Positions 9,448 to 18,900 of a DNA stretch of 64,000 bases are shown here, piece by piece. The notes under the pieces were generated by a model that was not told the origin of the DNA, searched no databases, and worked only from the letters and a program-made list of their open reading frames with translations. Numbering within the stretch: the stretch's first letter is position 1; each line of letters begins with the position of its first letter. This stretch comes from Ignatzschineria rhizosphaerae. Its GTDB lineage: Bacteria > Pseudomonadota > Gammaproteobacteria > Cardiobacteriales > Wohlfahrtiimonadaceae. Made by a program: the position numbers and the translations under genes. Location of the stretch: assembly GCF_022655595.1 (NCBI RefSeq), contig NZ_CP093379.1:1360501-1424500 (forward strand), in the 5' to 3' direction.

Positions 9448-10002
9448 ATGAACCTTCCAAGCCTCATTACTTGGTCTCGCGTTGTGGCGATACCGGTATT
9501 TATTCTATGTTACTTCCTCCCAACTCCCCATAAAAATTTAGTACTCTCTCTCCTATTTATGGCGGCGTCTTTTACGGATTGGCTAGATGGTTACCTTGCA
9601 CGAAAGTGGAATCAAACCTCAAGTTTTGGGGCTTTTTTAGACCCTGTTGCAGATAAATTATTGGTTGCCGTGGCGCTTATCGCCATTATCGATCATCACC
9701 CAGGTCAGTGGTATCTTACCCTTTCAGTCATGATTATTATTAGCCGTGAAATCACGATCTCAGCTCTTCGAGAATGGATGGCTAGCATGGGAGAACGTGG
9801 CGTTGTTGCAGTTTCTTGGATTGGTAAATGGAAAACAGCCTTCCAAATGGGCGCAATTACCTTTCTTTTATATGAGAAAGATCTCTTAGGTTTACCCCTT
9901 TACAATATAGGGCTCATCTTCCTTGTAATCGCTACATTCCTCACACTTTGGTCAATGGTGCAATATCTCTACTCTACTTGGAAGGTGTTAAGAGTTAAAT
10001 AA
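9448..10002 (+). CDS. pgsA: CDP-diacylglycerol--glycerol-3-phosphate 3-phosphatidyltransferase
   Basis: It makes phosphatidylglycerol phosphate from CDP-diacylglycerol in the inner membrane. The 184-residue protein has the CDP-alcohol phosphotransferase signature DWLDGYLARKWNQTSSFGAF followed by LDPVADK (residues about 48-74), which supplies all the conserved Asp residues. Four to five hydrophobic helices surround it. The N-terminus MNLPSLITWSRVVAIPVF is the family start. It has a clear promoter and a strong terminator 60 bases after its stop, so it is probably transcribed alone. No tRNA cluster follows, unlike in some gammaproteobacteria. Confidence 0.95.
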   Translation: MNLPSLITWSRVVAIPVFILCYFLPTPHKNLVLSLLFMAASFTDWLDGYLARKWNQTSSFGAFLDPVADKLLVAVALIAIIDHHPGQWYLTLSVMIIISREITISALREWMASMGERGVVAVSWIGKWKTAFQMGAITFLLYEKDLLGLPLYNIGLIFLVIATFLTLWSMVQYLYSTWKVLRVK

Positions 10003-10063
10003 TTGTTCAGCTAACTGATCTTGGTAAAGAATACTAAAAAGATAAATCTAATATTAGAAACTT

Positions 10064-10090
10064 AAAACCCCATTTTTAATGGGGTTTTCT
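10064..10090 (+). terminator. Rho-independent terminator after pgsA
   Basis: AAAACCCCATT and AATGGGGTTTT form a perfect stem with a T run after it. Confidence 0.85.
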
Positions 10091-10211
10091 ATGCCACTTT
10101 TATGCTACCTTTAATACCAAAGTTAATACCTAAGTATTTTTAATAATCTAAGGTAGATTCATATCAGCGATTATCTCTTATTTTTAGATCTCAGACATTT
10201 AAGGAGTTTTT

Positions 10212-10970
10212 ATGAAAACACATCACCAATCGGTTTATGAGCAATTTGATGAACAAGCGAACTCTTATCTAACAAGTGCTGTTCATGCTAGTGGTGAGGA
10301 TCTAGAAGCACTCCAAAAATATCTCTCACACTCAAAAGCCGCCAATGTACTCGATTTAGGATGCGGCGCTGGTCACGTTAGCTTTAATGTGGCTCCAAAA
10401 GTCCAATCTGTTACAGCTTTTGATCTCTCTGATTCAATGTTAGAGGTCGTTAAAAATAGTGCTAAAGAGCGCGGATTAAATAATATCTCCACCGTTAAAG
10501 GTAATGTCGAATCGCTTCCTTTTGATAGCCAAACTTTTGATCTTATTATCAGCCGATATTCAGCGCACCACTGGCACGATGTAGAACAAGCATTAAGAGA
10601 AGTACGCCGCGTCTTAAAACCTAATGGTCGCGTGATCTTTATTGATGTTGTTTCCCCAGGTCATCCTGTCTTTGATCTTTACTTACAAACAGTAGAAGTA
10701 CTACGTGACACATCACATGTCCGGGATTACCCAGCAGGGGAATGGATAGAAATGTTTAATAATGCTCGATTATTTTTAAAAAATAGTGAAAGCTTTCGCT
10801 TAAGACTTGAATTCACAAGTTGGATCGAAAGAATGAGAACTCCCAAAGTCTTTGCGGATGCAATTTTAGCCTATCAAGCAACTTTAAGTAGCGATATTAA
10901 GACTTATTTTGAAATTGATGAAGATGGTTCTTTTACCTCTGATGTCATGCTTTTTGAATTGCATAAATAA
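10212..10970 (+). CDS. Class I SAM-dependent methyltransferase (UbiE/YcgJ-like)
   Basis: This is a 252-residue methyltransferase with a single Rossmann-like domain. Motif I is NVLDLGCGAGHVS (about residues 45-57), followed by VTAFDLSDSMLEVV, the GNVESLPFDSQTFDLIISRYSAHHWHD region and REVRRVLKPNGRVIFIDVVSPGHP. This is the layout of methyltransferase type 11 proteins such as YcgJ and BioC-like enzymes. The substrate cannot be told from sequence. AAGGAG sits 7 bases before the ATG. It is flanked by terminators on both sides and is a single-gene unit, not part of the downstream operon. Confidence 0.85.
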   Translation: MKTHHQSVYEQFDEQANSYLTSAVHASGEDLEALQKYLSHSKAANVLDLGCGAGHVSFNVAPKVQSVTAFDLSDSMLEVVKNSAKERGLNNISTVKGNVESLPFDSQTFDLIISRYSAHHWHDVEQALREVRRVLKPNGRVIFIDVVSPGHPVFDLYLQTVEVLRDTSHVRDYPAGEWIEMFNNARLFLKNSESFRLRLEFTSWIERMRTPKVFADAILAYQATLSSDIKTYFEIDEDGSFTSDVMLFELHK

Positions 10971-10994
10971 CATTACAAAATGTAAATAGATTTT

Positions 10995-11024
10995 AAAAGC
11001 ACCTATTAATAGGTGCTTTTTTTC
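10995..11024 (+). terminator. Rho-independent terminator after the methyltransferase
   Basis: AAAAGCACCTATTA pairs with TAATAGGTGCTTTT, and T residues follow. It separates the methyltransferase from the transport operon. Confidence 0.9.
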
Positions 11025-11357
11025 TTGTCTAATCAAAATCTCAACAACAATCATCAATCCATTATTCACGATATCTTAATAAATCAAAACGTGTCCTTTA
11101 GCGCCAATATTCTTGAAATAAATCCCTAAAAAACAAGAAATTTATATCCTTCACACAATAAAATGCAACCCATTGATTTAAAAGAAAAACAAACATAATA
11201 ACGATGTTTTATAGCGCTGAATTTCATAAAAAAACACCCAAAATAAATGTCATTACCCTTTTTATCTTTACTTTTTGAAATATTGTGCATAAAGTAATAT
11301 TTATACAAAACATTACATATATGTTAGGTATACATTAACAAATAGGGAATAAACATC
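11025..11357 (+). promoter_or_regulatory. AT-rich leader/promoter region of the S-cysteine operon
   Basis: There is no credible coding frame here. The 75 bases before the operon contain the palindrome ACATATATGT (11315-11324), with TATACA just after it and GGGAATAAACATC before the ATG. The palindrome is a candidate site for a sulfur regulator such as a CysB-type protein. I see no match strong enough to name one. No regulator gene lies in the operon. Confidence 0.35.
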
Positions 11358-13157
11358 ATGACAGCCTCAAGCGAACTAAAACTCAATACCATAGATACAG
11401 CAGCTCCCAAAATAGCGCGATCTCATAAAAATTATAAAATCGTTCCTGCCCGATATCCCATGCGAACTATCAGCACTATTTTTGCTGCAATCATTATTTC
11501 CTTAATTTTGTATTCTATTTTTACTAATCCTCGTTGGGGCTGGGATATATTTGCGGAATGGTTTTTTTCAGAACCTGTTTTAGTGGGCTTAAGTCGAACG
11601 ATTCTCCTTACCATTATTGGCACCATTCTTGGATCTTTTTTTGGTACGCTTCTTGCACTCGCTAGAGTCTCAAAATCTCCACTTTTATCAGGATCATCGT
11701 GGGCTTACATTTGGTTCTTAAGATCCATCCCATTGATTGTATTACTGCTTTTATTAAATAACCTAGGTTATCTCTATGAGAGCGTAAAAATTAGCAATCC
11801 ATTTACAGGTGAAGCCTTAATTGACTATCCCATCGTCACCCTTTTAACACCTTTCGCGGCGGCGATTATTGGTTTAACACTCAATCAATCAGCATTTTTC
11901 GCTGAGATTATACGAGGCGGTATCTTATCTGTTGATAATGGGCAACATGAAGCGGCCGCAGCGCTTGGCCTCCCTCAAAAACGTCAAGCTTTTAAAATCG
12001 TACTCCCACAAGCCATGAGATCTATTTTACCAACAGGTTTTAATGAGATTATCGGCCTTGCCAAAGGGACTTCTATGCTCTACGTATTAGCCCTTCCTGA
12101 GCTCTTTTACACCGTGCAGGTAATCTATAGACGTAACCTAGAAGTTATCCCTTTACTAATGGTTGCCACCATTTGGTACCTCGTTATTATGACGGTCTTA
12201 TCAATCATCCAACATTATATCGAACGCCATTACTCTCGCGGAGTGGTTAGGACACAATCATCCCTGCCATTTCAAAATAAAATTGATCAACTTATCTCTT
12301 TTATTTTCAATAAAAGAAGCAAAATAGCCCTTCACCAAAAAATCAAACAAGAATTAAGCTTCAATGATCCTAATTTAAAAGGGGTCAAAAAGACAAAAGG
12401 CGCCCCCATAAAGATCGATAATGTTTCTAAGTCCTTTGGCAATAATAAAGTCCTCAATAATATTAATCTCTATTTACCCGCAGGTAGTGTTACCGCCATC
12501 ATCGGGCCTTCAGGATCAGGAAAATCGACCCTATTACGATCTATCAATCATCTCGAAAGAATCGATGAAGGCTTTATTACGGTTAACAATGATTTTATTG
12601 GATATCGCAAACAAGGAGATACGCTCTTTGAATTAAAAGAAAAAGAGATTCTCAAGCAGCGAATCGATATTGCGATGGTATTTCAAAACTTTAACCTTTT
12701 CCCCCATATGACGGTGTTAGAAAATATTATTGAAGCGCCTATTCAAACTAAAAACATGAAATATGAAGATGCTGTCGCTAGTGCATTTAACCTCTTATCT
12801 CGAGTGGGATTACTGGACAAAGCCTATAGCTATCCAAGGCAACTTTCTGGAGGACAACAGCAGCGTGTTGCTATTGCAAGAGCCTTAGCTTTACAACCTA
12901 AAGTGATTTTATTTGATGAGCCCACTTCAGCGCTAGACCCAGAATTAGTTGGGGAAGTTCTTGAAATTATTAAAGAGCTCGCGCTTACCGGTACAACATT
13001 AGTCGTTGTTACCCACGAGATTAATTTTGCCTATGAAATCGCCGATACCATTATTTTTATGGAGTCAGGAAATATTATTGAAAAAGGCAGTCCTGAAGCA
13101 GTATTTCATAATCCTCAGCACCAAAGAACTCAAGATTTTCTTAATAAAGTTTTATAG
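11358..13157 (+). CDS. Fused amino-acid ABC transporter permease and ATPase
   Basis: This 599-residue protein joins the two inner-membrane parts of a polar amino-acid ABC importer. Residues about 45-295 are a HisM/TcyL-like permease with five or so helices and the EAA loop HEAAAALGLPQKRQAFKIVL near residue 200. After a basic linker, residues about 350-599 are a GlnQ/TcyN-like ATPase. It has Walker A GPSGSGKST, signature [15 protein letters not shown], Walker [13 protein letters not shown] and switch His in VVTHE. Permease and ATPase are normally separate genes, and there is no stop or frameshift between them here. It begins an operon with two binding proteins and S-cysteine enzymes, so cystine or S-alkyl/S-succino-cysteine is the likely cargo (inference). 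Confidence 0.9.
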   Translation: MTASSELKLNTIDTAAPKIARSHKNYKIVPARYPMRTISTIFAAIIISLILYSIFTNPRWGWDIFAEWFFSEPVLVGLSRTILLTIIGTILGSFFGTLLALARVSKSPLLSGSSWAYIWFLRSIPLIVLLLLLNNLGYLYESVKISNPFTGEALIDYPIVTLLTPFAAAIIGLTLNQSAFFAEIIRGGILSVDNGQHEAAAALGLPQKRQAFKIVLPQAMRSILPTGFNEIIGLAKGTSMLYVLALPELFYTVQVIYRRNLEVIPLLMVATIWYLVIMTVLSIIQHYIERHYSRGVVRTQSSLPFQNKIDQLISFIFNKRSKIALHQKIKQELSFNDPNLKGVKKTKGAPIKIDNVSKSFGNNKVLNNINLYLPAGSVTAIIGPSGSGKSTLLRSINHLERIDEGFITVNNDFIGYRKQGDTLFELKEKEILKQRIDIAMVFQNFNLFPHMTVLENIIEAPIQTKNMKYEDAVASAFNLLSRVGLLDKAYSYPRQLSGGQQQRVAIARALALQPKVILFDEPTSALDPELVGEVLEIIKELALTGTTLVVVTHEINFAYEIADTIIFMESGNIIEKGSPEAVFHNPQHQRTQDFLNKVL

Positions 13158-13188
13158 CCCCATATTTTACCTTCAAGGATGAACAGTC

Positions 13189-14112
13189 ATGAATATGCAT
13201 AAACTTATAAAAAAGAGTAGTTTAATAGCCCTGCTTTTCTCTACAACACTACTTTCAATCGCTCAAGAAATTGACCTAACACCAGAACAACTCAATCGTC
13301 CTAAAGCAACAAGAAGTGATGAGAGAATTGCTGAAATAAAGCATGCTCGCTTTGTTAAAAATGAGAGTTTTACTGTCGGTTTTAGTACATCAGCAACCTT
13401 GCCACTTCATGATTATGCCTCAGATGCAAAAACACTCATTGGCTTTGATGTAGATCTTGCCTTAGCTTTGGCTGATTCTATGGGTAAAAAATTAGAGATC
13501 GTTAGTGTTGCTTGGGCTGATTGGCCATTAGGACTTGCTAGCGGCAAATTTGATGCCGTGATCTCTAACATCACAGTAACGGAAGAGCGTAAGAAAAAAT
13601 TTGATTTTGCAACATATCGCAAAGATGACATTGGTATTTATGTCAAAAAAGAAAGCCCTATTACAGCCATTACCGAAGCGAAAGATATTGCCGGACTAAA
13701 AGTGATTACCGATTCAGGAACTAATCAAGAAAAAATCCTCCTCGATTGGAATGAACGCAATATTGCGGCGGGGCTTAAACCTATTGAAATTCAATATTAT
13801 GACGATAGAGCCTTACAGACTCTTGCTATTGAAAGCGGAAGAGCAGATGCGATCTTTAGTGTTAATCCTATGCAAGCCTATGCGGCAGCTATTAGTGGGA
13901 AAACAAAACATGTAGGTACTGTTAATGGTGGTTGGCCTTTAACTGCTGAGATCGCTGTCGCTTTTCCTAAAGGATCGGATCTAACAATCCCTATCGCCAA
14001 TATCATCAATGACCTCATTGAGGATGGCATTTATCAGGAAATTTTAACTCGATGGGCATTGCAATCAGAAGCTATCGAAGAATCTCTCATCAACCCTCCT
14101 GGTTTACCTTAA
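13189..14112 (+). CDS. Periplasmic substrate-binding protein 1, SBP family 3
   Basis: This is the binding protein for the importer encoded just upstream (31-base gap). It has 307 residues: a Sec signal peptide with hydrophobic core LIALLFSTTLLSIAQ, no lipobox Cys, and then a family 3 solute-binding domain. Typical blocks are GFDVDLALALADSMGKKLEIV, ASGKFDAVISNITVTEERKKKFDF, LKVITDSGTNQEKILLDWNE and the C-terminal DGIYQEILTRWAL. It is clearly a paralogue of the next gene (same order of motifs, NPPGLP at both C-termini), so the pair arose by duplication. Ligand is unknown. A sulfur amino acid is suggested by context. Confidence 0.88.
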   Translation: MNMHKLIKKSSLIALLFSTTLLSIAQEIDLTPEQLNRPKATRSDERIAEIKHARFVKNESFTVGFSTSATLPLHDYASDAKTLIGFDVDLALALADSMGKKLEIVSVAWADWPLGLASGKFDAVISNITVTEERKKKFDFATYRKDDIGIYVKKESPITAITEAKDIAGLKVITDSGTNQEKILLDWNERNIAAGLKPIEIQYYDDRALQTLAIESGRADAIFSVNPMQAYAAAISGKTKHVGTVNGGWPLTAEIAVAFPKGSDLTIPIANIINDLIEDGIYQEILTRWALQSEAIEESLINPPGLP

Positions 14113-14149
14113 TGCGCTTTCTTCACACAGATTTTAATAGAGGTTTATT

Positions 14150-15094
14150 GTGAAAAACTTAAAACACCGAATTTACCAAATAATAGTTTCTATCTCCTTA
14201 GCATTATCCGTATTCATGACGCAAATATCTTATAGTAATGAATATGAAGCCCTCTCTTTAGCTGATAAACAAATTCATGTTGAAAGAAATAATCAGGCGA
14301 TAGCGGCGATACCTCCTAATTTTCAATTTGTTACTCAAGGCGCTCTTACCGTTGCGGTTGCCCCTTCAGATCCACCTATCTCTTTTTATGCAAAAGATGC
14401 AAAAACAGCAATTGGCGCTGATCCTGACTTTGCTTTAGCAATTGCTGAGAGTTTGGGGTTAGATCTTAAGCTAATTCCCATTACCTGGATTGACTGGTCC
14501 TTAGGCTTAACGAGTAAAAAATATGATGTTGTTTTAGCAAATATTGGTGTCACAGAAGAGAGAAAAGCGAAGTTTGATTTTTCAACTTATCGACTGGGTC
14601 TACACGGATTTTATGTCAAAAATAGTAGCAAAATCACCTCAATTGTTGAACCTAAAGATGCCGCAGGTTTACGCATTATTGTCGGCGCTGGTACCAATCA
14701 AGAAAGGATCCTCCTACGCTGGAATGAAGCGCTTGCTGCAAAAAATCTTCCCCCCATTAAGCTTCAATATTATGACGATGGCGCCATTAGCCTTTTAGCG
14801 ATTCAATCTGATAGAGCTGATGTTATCGTTCAACCTAATGCACAACTTGTCTATCTAGCCGCTAGAGATGGAAATATCAGATCCGTAGGAACTTTAAGTG
14901 CAGGTTGGCCAGATAGATCTGATGTTGCAGTTGTCACCCGCAAAAATAGTGGTCTTGCTGATGCGATCACCCTTGCTATTAATGGACTAATTCAAGAGGG
15001 ATCTTATCAAAAAATATTAGATACCTGGTACTTAGGCGAGGAGGCTTTAAAAGTTTCTGAAACAAACCCGCCAGGACTTCCCGTAGAAAAATAG
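14150..15094 (+). CDS. Periplasmic substrate-binding protein 2, SBP family 3
   Basis: This is the second family 3 binding protein, 314 residues, starting with GTG after AGAGG. The signal peptide is basic then hydrophobic (IYQIIVSISLALSVFMTQISYS). The mature domain parallels the preceding protein: GADPDFALAIAESLGLDLKLI, DVVLANIGVTEERKAKFDF, AGTNQERILLRWNE, YYDDGAISLLAIQSDRADVI. Differences are spread over the ligand cleft, which suggests that the two proteins deliver different but related ligands to one transporter. The 37-base gap to the gene before it indicates cotranscription. Confidence 0.88.
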   Translation: MKNLKHRIYQIIVSISLALSVFMTQISYSNEYEALSLADKQIHVERNNQAIAAIPPNFQFVTQGALTVAVAPSDPPISFYAKDAKTAIGADPDFALAIAESLGLDLKLIPITWIDWSLGLTSKKYDVVLANIGVTEERKAKFDFSTYRLGLHGFYVKNSSKITSIVEPKDAAGLRIIVGAGTNQERILLRWNEALAAKNLPPIKLQYYDDGAISLLAIQSDRADVIVQPNAQLVYLAARDGNIRSVGTLSAGWPDRSDVAVVTRKNSGLADAITLAINGLIQEGSYQKILDTWYLGEEALKVSETNPPGLPVEK

Positions 15095-15187
15095 ATTCCT
15101 ATCTTAGTTAAACCATTTCCAATTTCTAATTTTCTATGGTCTTCAATCAATTCGTTTACCACTTTTATTTTATATACCGAGGTCTAT

Positions 15188-16504
15188 ATGAGTCATCAAA
15201 AAATTCACTTTGGGCTTATGCTCCATGGCGCAGGAGGTCATATGAATTCTTGGCGTCACCCCTCTTCAACACTTGATGCTAGCGTTAATTTTCAATATAA
15301 CGTCAATCTTGCTAAAGAGGCTGAAGAAGCCGGATTTTCTTTCATCTTTGTTGCCGATGGGCTCTATATCAATGAAAAATCTATTCCCCATTTTTTAAAT
15401 CGATTTGAACCTATTACACTACTTTCTGCGCTTGCTTCACATACTACAAAAATAGGTTTAGGAGGGACCGTTTCAACTTCCTATAGTGATCCATTTACGA
15501 TCGCTCGACAATTTGCTTCCCTTGATCTTTTAAGCGGAGGAAGAGCTGCGTGGAACCTTGTTACAACGCCGCTTGAGGGCACTGCTAAAAACTATAACAG
15601 ACCCCATCCTGAGCATCATGTTCGCTATCAAATTGCAAATGAATATATAGAGGTCGCTAAGGGACTTTGGTCTTCATGGGAGGAGGATGCCTTTATTCGT
15701 GATCGAGATAGCGGTGTTTTCTTTAATCCAAATAAGATGCATCGAGTCAATTATCAAGGTAAGTTTTTTCAAGTTCAAGGACCTCTTAATATTCAGCGCT
15801 CTCCTCAAGGAGAGCCTGTCATCTTTCAAGCAGGTGCTTCAGAATCAGGCATAGCATTTGCATCAAAACATGCAGAAGCTGTTTTCACACATATTCAAGA
15901 TCTAACCGAAGCCCAAGATTACTACCAAAAAGTCAAACAAGGAGCTGTTGAAAATGGTAGATCCACGGAAGATATTAAAATTTTCCCAGGGATTAACCCT
16001 ATTATTGGAGAAACCAAGGAAGCCGCCGAAGCCAAATATCGTACCATTCGTGACCTTGTTAATATTGAAGATGCCCTAATTTATTTAGGACGATATTTTG
16101 ATCATCATGATTTTAGCCAATATGATTTAGATGCCCCTTTCCCCGAGCTTGGCACCATTGGAGAAAATAGTTTTCGCTCTACAACAGACCGCATCAAACA
16201 ATATGCTCTCAAGCATCAACTAACCTTACGAGAAGTCGCTTTAAATGAGACGACAAAGCGCAGTGATTTTATAGGAACGCCGGATCAAATCACCGAGCGA
16301 CTCATTACATGGGTTGAAAGCGGCGCTGCTGATGGATTTATTTTAACACTATCAATCAGTTCTGAAGGTTTTCAGGACTTTAAATCCCAAGTTCTGCCTC
16401 GATTAGAAGCTCGCGGTTATTTCTCCCCTTCATTAGAACATCAAACCTTAAGAGAAAATCTAGGATTAAAAATCCCTCACAATCAATATCGCCACAAGGA
16501 ATAA
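15188..16504 (+). CDS. NtaA/SnaA/DszA-family FMN-dependent monooxygenase
   Basis: This is a 438-residue two-component flavin monooxygenase that uses reduced FMN from a partner reductase. The N-terminus FGLMLHGAGGHMNSWRHPSS is characteristic of the NtaA/SnaA/DszA branch, as is LSALASHTTKIGLGGTVSTSYSDPF and the RAAWNLVTTPLEG segment. Family members cleave C-N or C-S bonds. B. subtilis YtnJ and YxeK, in the same gene context, act on N-acetylated S-modified cysteines. The FMN reductase gene begins 2 bases after the stop, which supports a two-component enzyme. The exact substrate is inferred. Confidence 0.88.
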   Translation: MSHQKIHFGLMLHGAGGHMNSWRHPSSTLDASVNFQYNVNLAKEAEEAGFSFIFVADGLYINEKSIPHFLNRFEPITLLSALASHTTKIGLGGTVSTSYSDPFTIARQFASLDLLSGGRAAWNLVTTPLEGTAKNYNRPHPEHHVRYQIANEYIEVAKGLWSSWEEDAFIRDRDSGVFFNPNKMHRVNYQGKFFQVQGPLNIQRSPQGEPVIFQAGASESGIAFASKHAEAVFTHIQDLTEAQDYYQKVKQGAVENGRSTEDIKIFPGINPIIGETKEAAEAKYRTIRDLVNIEDALIYLGRYFDHHDFSQYDLDAPFPELGTIGENSFRSTTDRIKQYALKHQLTLREVALNETTKRSDFIGTPDQITERLITWVESGAADGFILTLSISSEGFQDFKSQVLPRLEARGYFSPSLEHQTLRENLGLKIPHNQYRHKE

Positions 16505-16506
16505 TC

Positions 16507-17133
16507 ATGAAAAAACTTGTTACTCTTACAGGTAGTTATAGCTATCCTTCAAAAACACTCTCATTAACAGATACGATTGCCCATAAAGCCGTCACTCGTT
16601 ATAACCTACTTTTAAAAAAATATTCTATGAATGATTTAGGAGAAACATTAGGTTTAGCAAAAGAGATCGATGATTTAGAAGATTCTGGCAAAAAAGTCGT
16701 TAAAGATTTACAAGAAGCAGATGCCATTATTATCACAACGCCGGTTTATAAAGGCAGTTACCCGGGCTTATTCAAGCACTTTATAGATTTACTAGATCCG
16801 GCAACACTCTACGGTAAACCTATTTTAATTGCAGCAACAGGTGGCGGCACTCGTCATGCATTAATGGTTGAACATCAATTACGCCCACTTTTTGGCTTTT
16901 TTATGGCCCACAGTTTACCAACAGCAGTCTACGCTTCAGCGCAAGATTATTCCCCCAATAATGCTATTAGCTCTTTAGATTTATTAAGAAGAATTGATCA
17001 AGCTATTGAAGAATTCTCCCCCTTTATTAAAACAACCTCAGAAAATTATGCTGAAAATTTAGATTTCATCGCAGAAAAGAGATTAAACAATCTTTCCAGT
17101 CCTATTGAAAAAGTAGGAGGTACGCGCCAATGA
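16507..17133 (+). CDS. NAD(P)H-dependent FMN reductase (MsuE/SsuE-like)
   Basis: This is a 208-residue flavodoxin-fold reductase that would supply FMNH2 to the monooxygenases. It has the flavin phosphate loop near LTGSYSYPSKT (residues 7-17). The family block ITTPVYKGSYPGLFKHFIDLL is followed by KPILIAATGGGTRHALMVEH, very like MsuE. It lies 2 bases after the monooxygenase gene, and its stop overlaps the next start by 4 bases (ATGA), so the three genes are translationally coupled. Specificity for NADH or NADPH cannot be read from the sequence. Confidence 0.9.
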   Translation: MKKLVTLTGSYSYPSKTLSLTDTIAHKAVTRYNLLLKKYSMNDLGETLGLAKEIDDLEDSGKKVVKDLQEADAIIITTPVYKGSYPGLFKHFIDLLDPATLYGKPILIAATGGGTRHALMVEHQLRPLFGFFMAHSLPTAVYASAQDYSPNNAISSLDLLRRIDQAIEEFSPFIKTTSENYAENLDFIAEKRLNNLSSPIEKVGGTRQ

Positions 17134-18320
17134 TAGAACAGCAACAAACACAAGATGAGATCTTAGAACTTCTCACCCACTCATTTACAGAATTTCAGAC
17201 TATTCGCCAAGATATTCATCGCTACCCTGAACTTGCATTTCAGGAAGTTAAAACCAGTGAGTTGATAGCGAGCTATCTAGAAAAACTTGGTTATAAAATT
17301 GATAAAAAGGTTGGTAAAACAGGATTAGTCGCGACTTTACAAAAAGGTTCAAACCATAAATCCATCGGGATTAGAGCGGATATGGACGCTCTACCGATAT
17401 CTGAGAAAACCGATCTTCCTTACCAAAGTACCCAAAATGGTGTAATGCATGCTTGTGGTCATGATGGGCATATCACAATTGCACTAGCGGCCGCTAAAGC
17501 ACTCTCTCTTAAAGGAAACTTTGATGGGACTGTCCGCTTTATATTTCAGCCGGCTGAAGAGATCGGTTTGGGTGCAAAAGCGATGATCGAAGATGGGTTA
17601 TTTTCTAAGTTTCCGGTTGATACCATCTACGGTCTACATAATTGGCCTAAACTTACCGTTGGAAAATTCGCCTTTATTGAAGGCCCTGCGATGGCTTCTG
17701 TTGATTTTTTAAAAATCACCATTATCGGTAAAGGTAGTCACGGCGCAGAGCCCCAAAATGGCATTGATCCCATTACTATTGCCGCATATCTCATCACCTC
17801 TTTTCAAACAATTATCTCCCGAAATATCAATCCAAAAGAGATGGGAGTTATTACAATTGGGGCAATTAAAGGGGGAAATGCCGCAAATGTGATCCCTGAT
17901 TCTGTAGAGCTAAAACTTACAGTACGTGCTTATAGTGAAGAGATCAGAAATACCCTTATAAAACGTATTCAACAACTCACCGAAACATTAACCAAAAGTT
18001 TTGGTGCCAAAGCAACTATCTCCAATCAAGCGGGATTTGCAGCGGTTATTAATCCTAAAACCGAAATAGACTTTGCCTACCAATCTGCTCTTAACATTAT
18101 GGATAAATCTTTTATTGATGAAGATTTTACCGCCCGAACAGCTAGTGAAGATTTTGCCTTTATGTTACAGCAACAAAAAGGGGCTTTTATATTTATCGGT
18201 AATGGTGATAGTGCTGATTTACACAGCCCTTACTATGACTTTAATGATCAAGCGATTATTCCTGCAGCAAGATATTGGGTTTCGCTCGTTGAATCTTATT
18301 TAAAACCTTTAGGAGAATAA
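17130..18320 (+). CDS. M20-family metallohydrolase (N-acyl amino-acid deacetylase)
   Basis: This is a 396-residue M20D amidohydrolase of the HipO/aminoacylase type. Metal-binding motifs are GIRADMDALP (Asp, near residue 82) and HACGHDGH (residues about 107-114). The catalytic and ligand Glu pair is in FQPAEEIGLGAKAM, and a His ligand is in HSPYYDF near the C-terminus. A dimerisation lid lies between. In the B. subtilis S-cysteine pathways the equivalent enzyme (YtnL/YxeP type) removes the N-acetyl group at the end, freeing cysteine. Its place directly behind the FMN reductase (4-base overlap) fits this role. Other N-acyl substrates cannot be excluded. Confidence 0.88.
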   Translation: MIEQQQTQDEILELLTHSFTEFQTIRQDIHRYPELAFQEVKTSELIASYLEKLGYKIDKKVGKTGLVATLQKGSNHKSIGIRADMDALPISEKTDLPYQSTQNGVMHACGHDGHITIALAAAKALSLKGNFDGTVRFIFQPAEEIGLGAKAMIEDGLFSKFPVDTIYGLHNWPKLTVGKFAFIEGPAMASVDFLKITIIGKGSHGAEPQNGIDPITIAAYLITSFQTIISRNINPKEMGVITIGAIKGGNAANVIPDSVELKLTVRAYSEEIRNTLIKRIQQLTETLTKSFGAKATISNQAGFAAVINPKTEIDFAYQSALNIMDKSFIDEDFTARTASEDFAFMLQQQKGAFIFIGNGDSADLHSPYYDFNDQAIIPAARYWVSLVESYLKPLGE

Positions 18321-18323
18321 GCC

Positions 18324-18827
18324 ATGCCGGAGTCTTTTATCTACACCACAATTGATGATCCTAGAGCAAAGGTTCTTAATGATGCGCTCTTACAAGAGTA
18401 CGATCATCGATATGGAACTTTTTTTGATCCAAGAGGCGCTATTGCAGAAATGGAGCGTTACCCTGCTTCTGATTTTTTCCCTAATCAAGGCAATTTTGTT
18501 CTTCTTATTCGTGACAATATCGTAATTGGCGGTGGTGGCTTTAAATTTTATAACGAACAATCTGCTGAGTTTAAACGCATTTGGACAAGTCCAAATCATA
18601 GACGACAAGGGCTAGCGGCTAAAATTCTCCAAGAATTAGAAAAGCAAGCAGCAAGACAAGGATATCAACGAGTCTATCTCACAACAGGTTGTCGCCAACC
18701 TGAAGCTGTGAATCTTTACCTTAAACATGGCTATCATCATTTATTCGATCTTAATGAAGATTTAGAGGCACTCAAAAAATTGCCTTTTGAAAAGGATATC
18801 TCTATGCTCGCAAACGCTGCCTCTTAG
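18324..18827 (+). CDS. GNAT N-acetyltransferase, first of two
   Basis: This is a 167-residue GNAT-fold acetyltransferase with the acetyl-CoA loop SPNHRRQGLAAKILQELE (motif A, R-R-Q-G-L-A, residues about 92-109) and the later AVNLYLKHGYHHLF. AGGAGAA before the ATG lies inside the end of the M20 gene, with a 3-base gap. In the proposed pathway an acetyltransferase (YtmI/SnaA type) N-acetylates the S-modified cysteine, which allows the monooxygenase to act. Which of the two GNATs in the operon does this cannot be told from sequence. The direct coupling to the deacylase makes this one the better candidate. Confidence 0.82.
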   Translation: MPESFIYTTIDDPRAKVLNDALLQEYDHRYGTFFDPRGAIAEMERYPASDFFPNQGNFVLLIRDNIVIGGGGFKFYNEQSAEFKRIWTSPNHRRQGLAAKILQELEKQAARQGYQRVYLTTGCRQPEAVNLYLKHGYHHLFDLNEDLEALKKLPFEKDISMLANAAS

Positions 18828-18900
18828 TAACCCTTTAAATCTTCATCCCTAAAATTATTCTTAATAATCTAAAAACTACATTTATAGGAGATTAATTATT

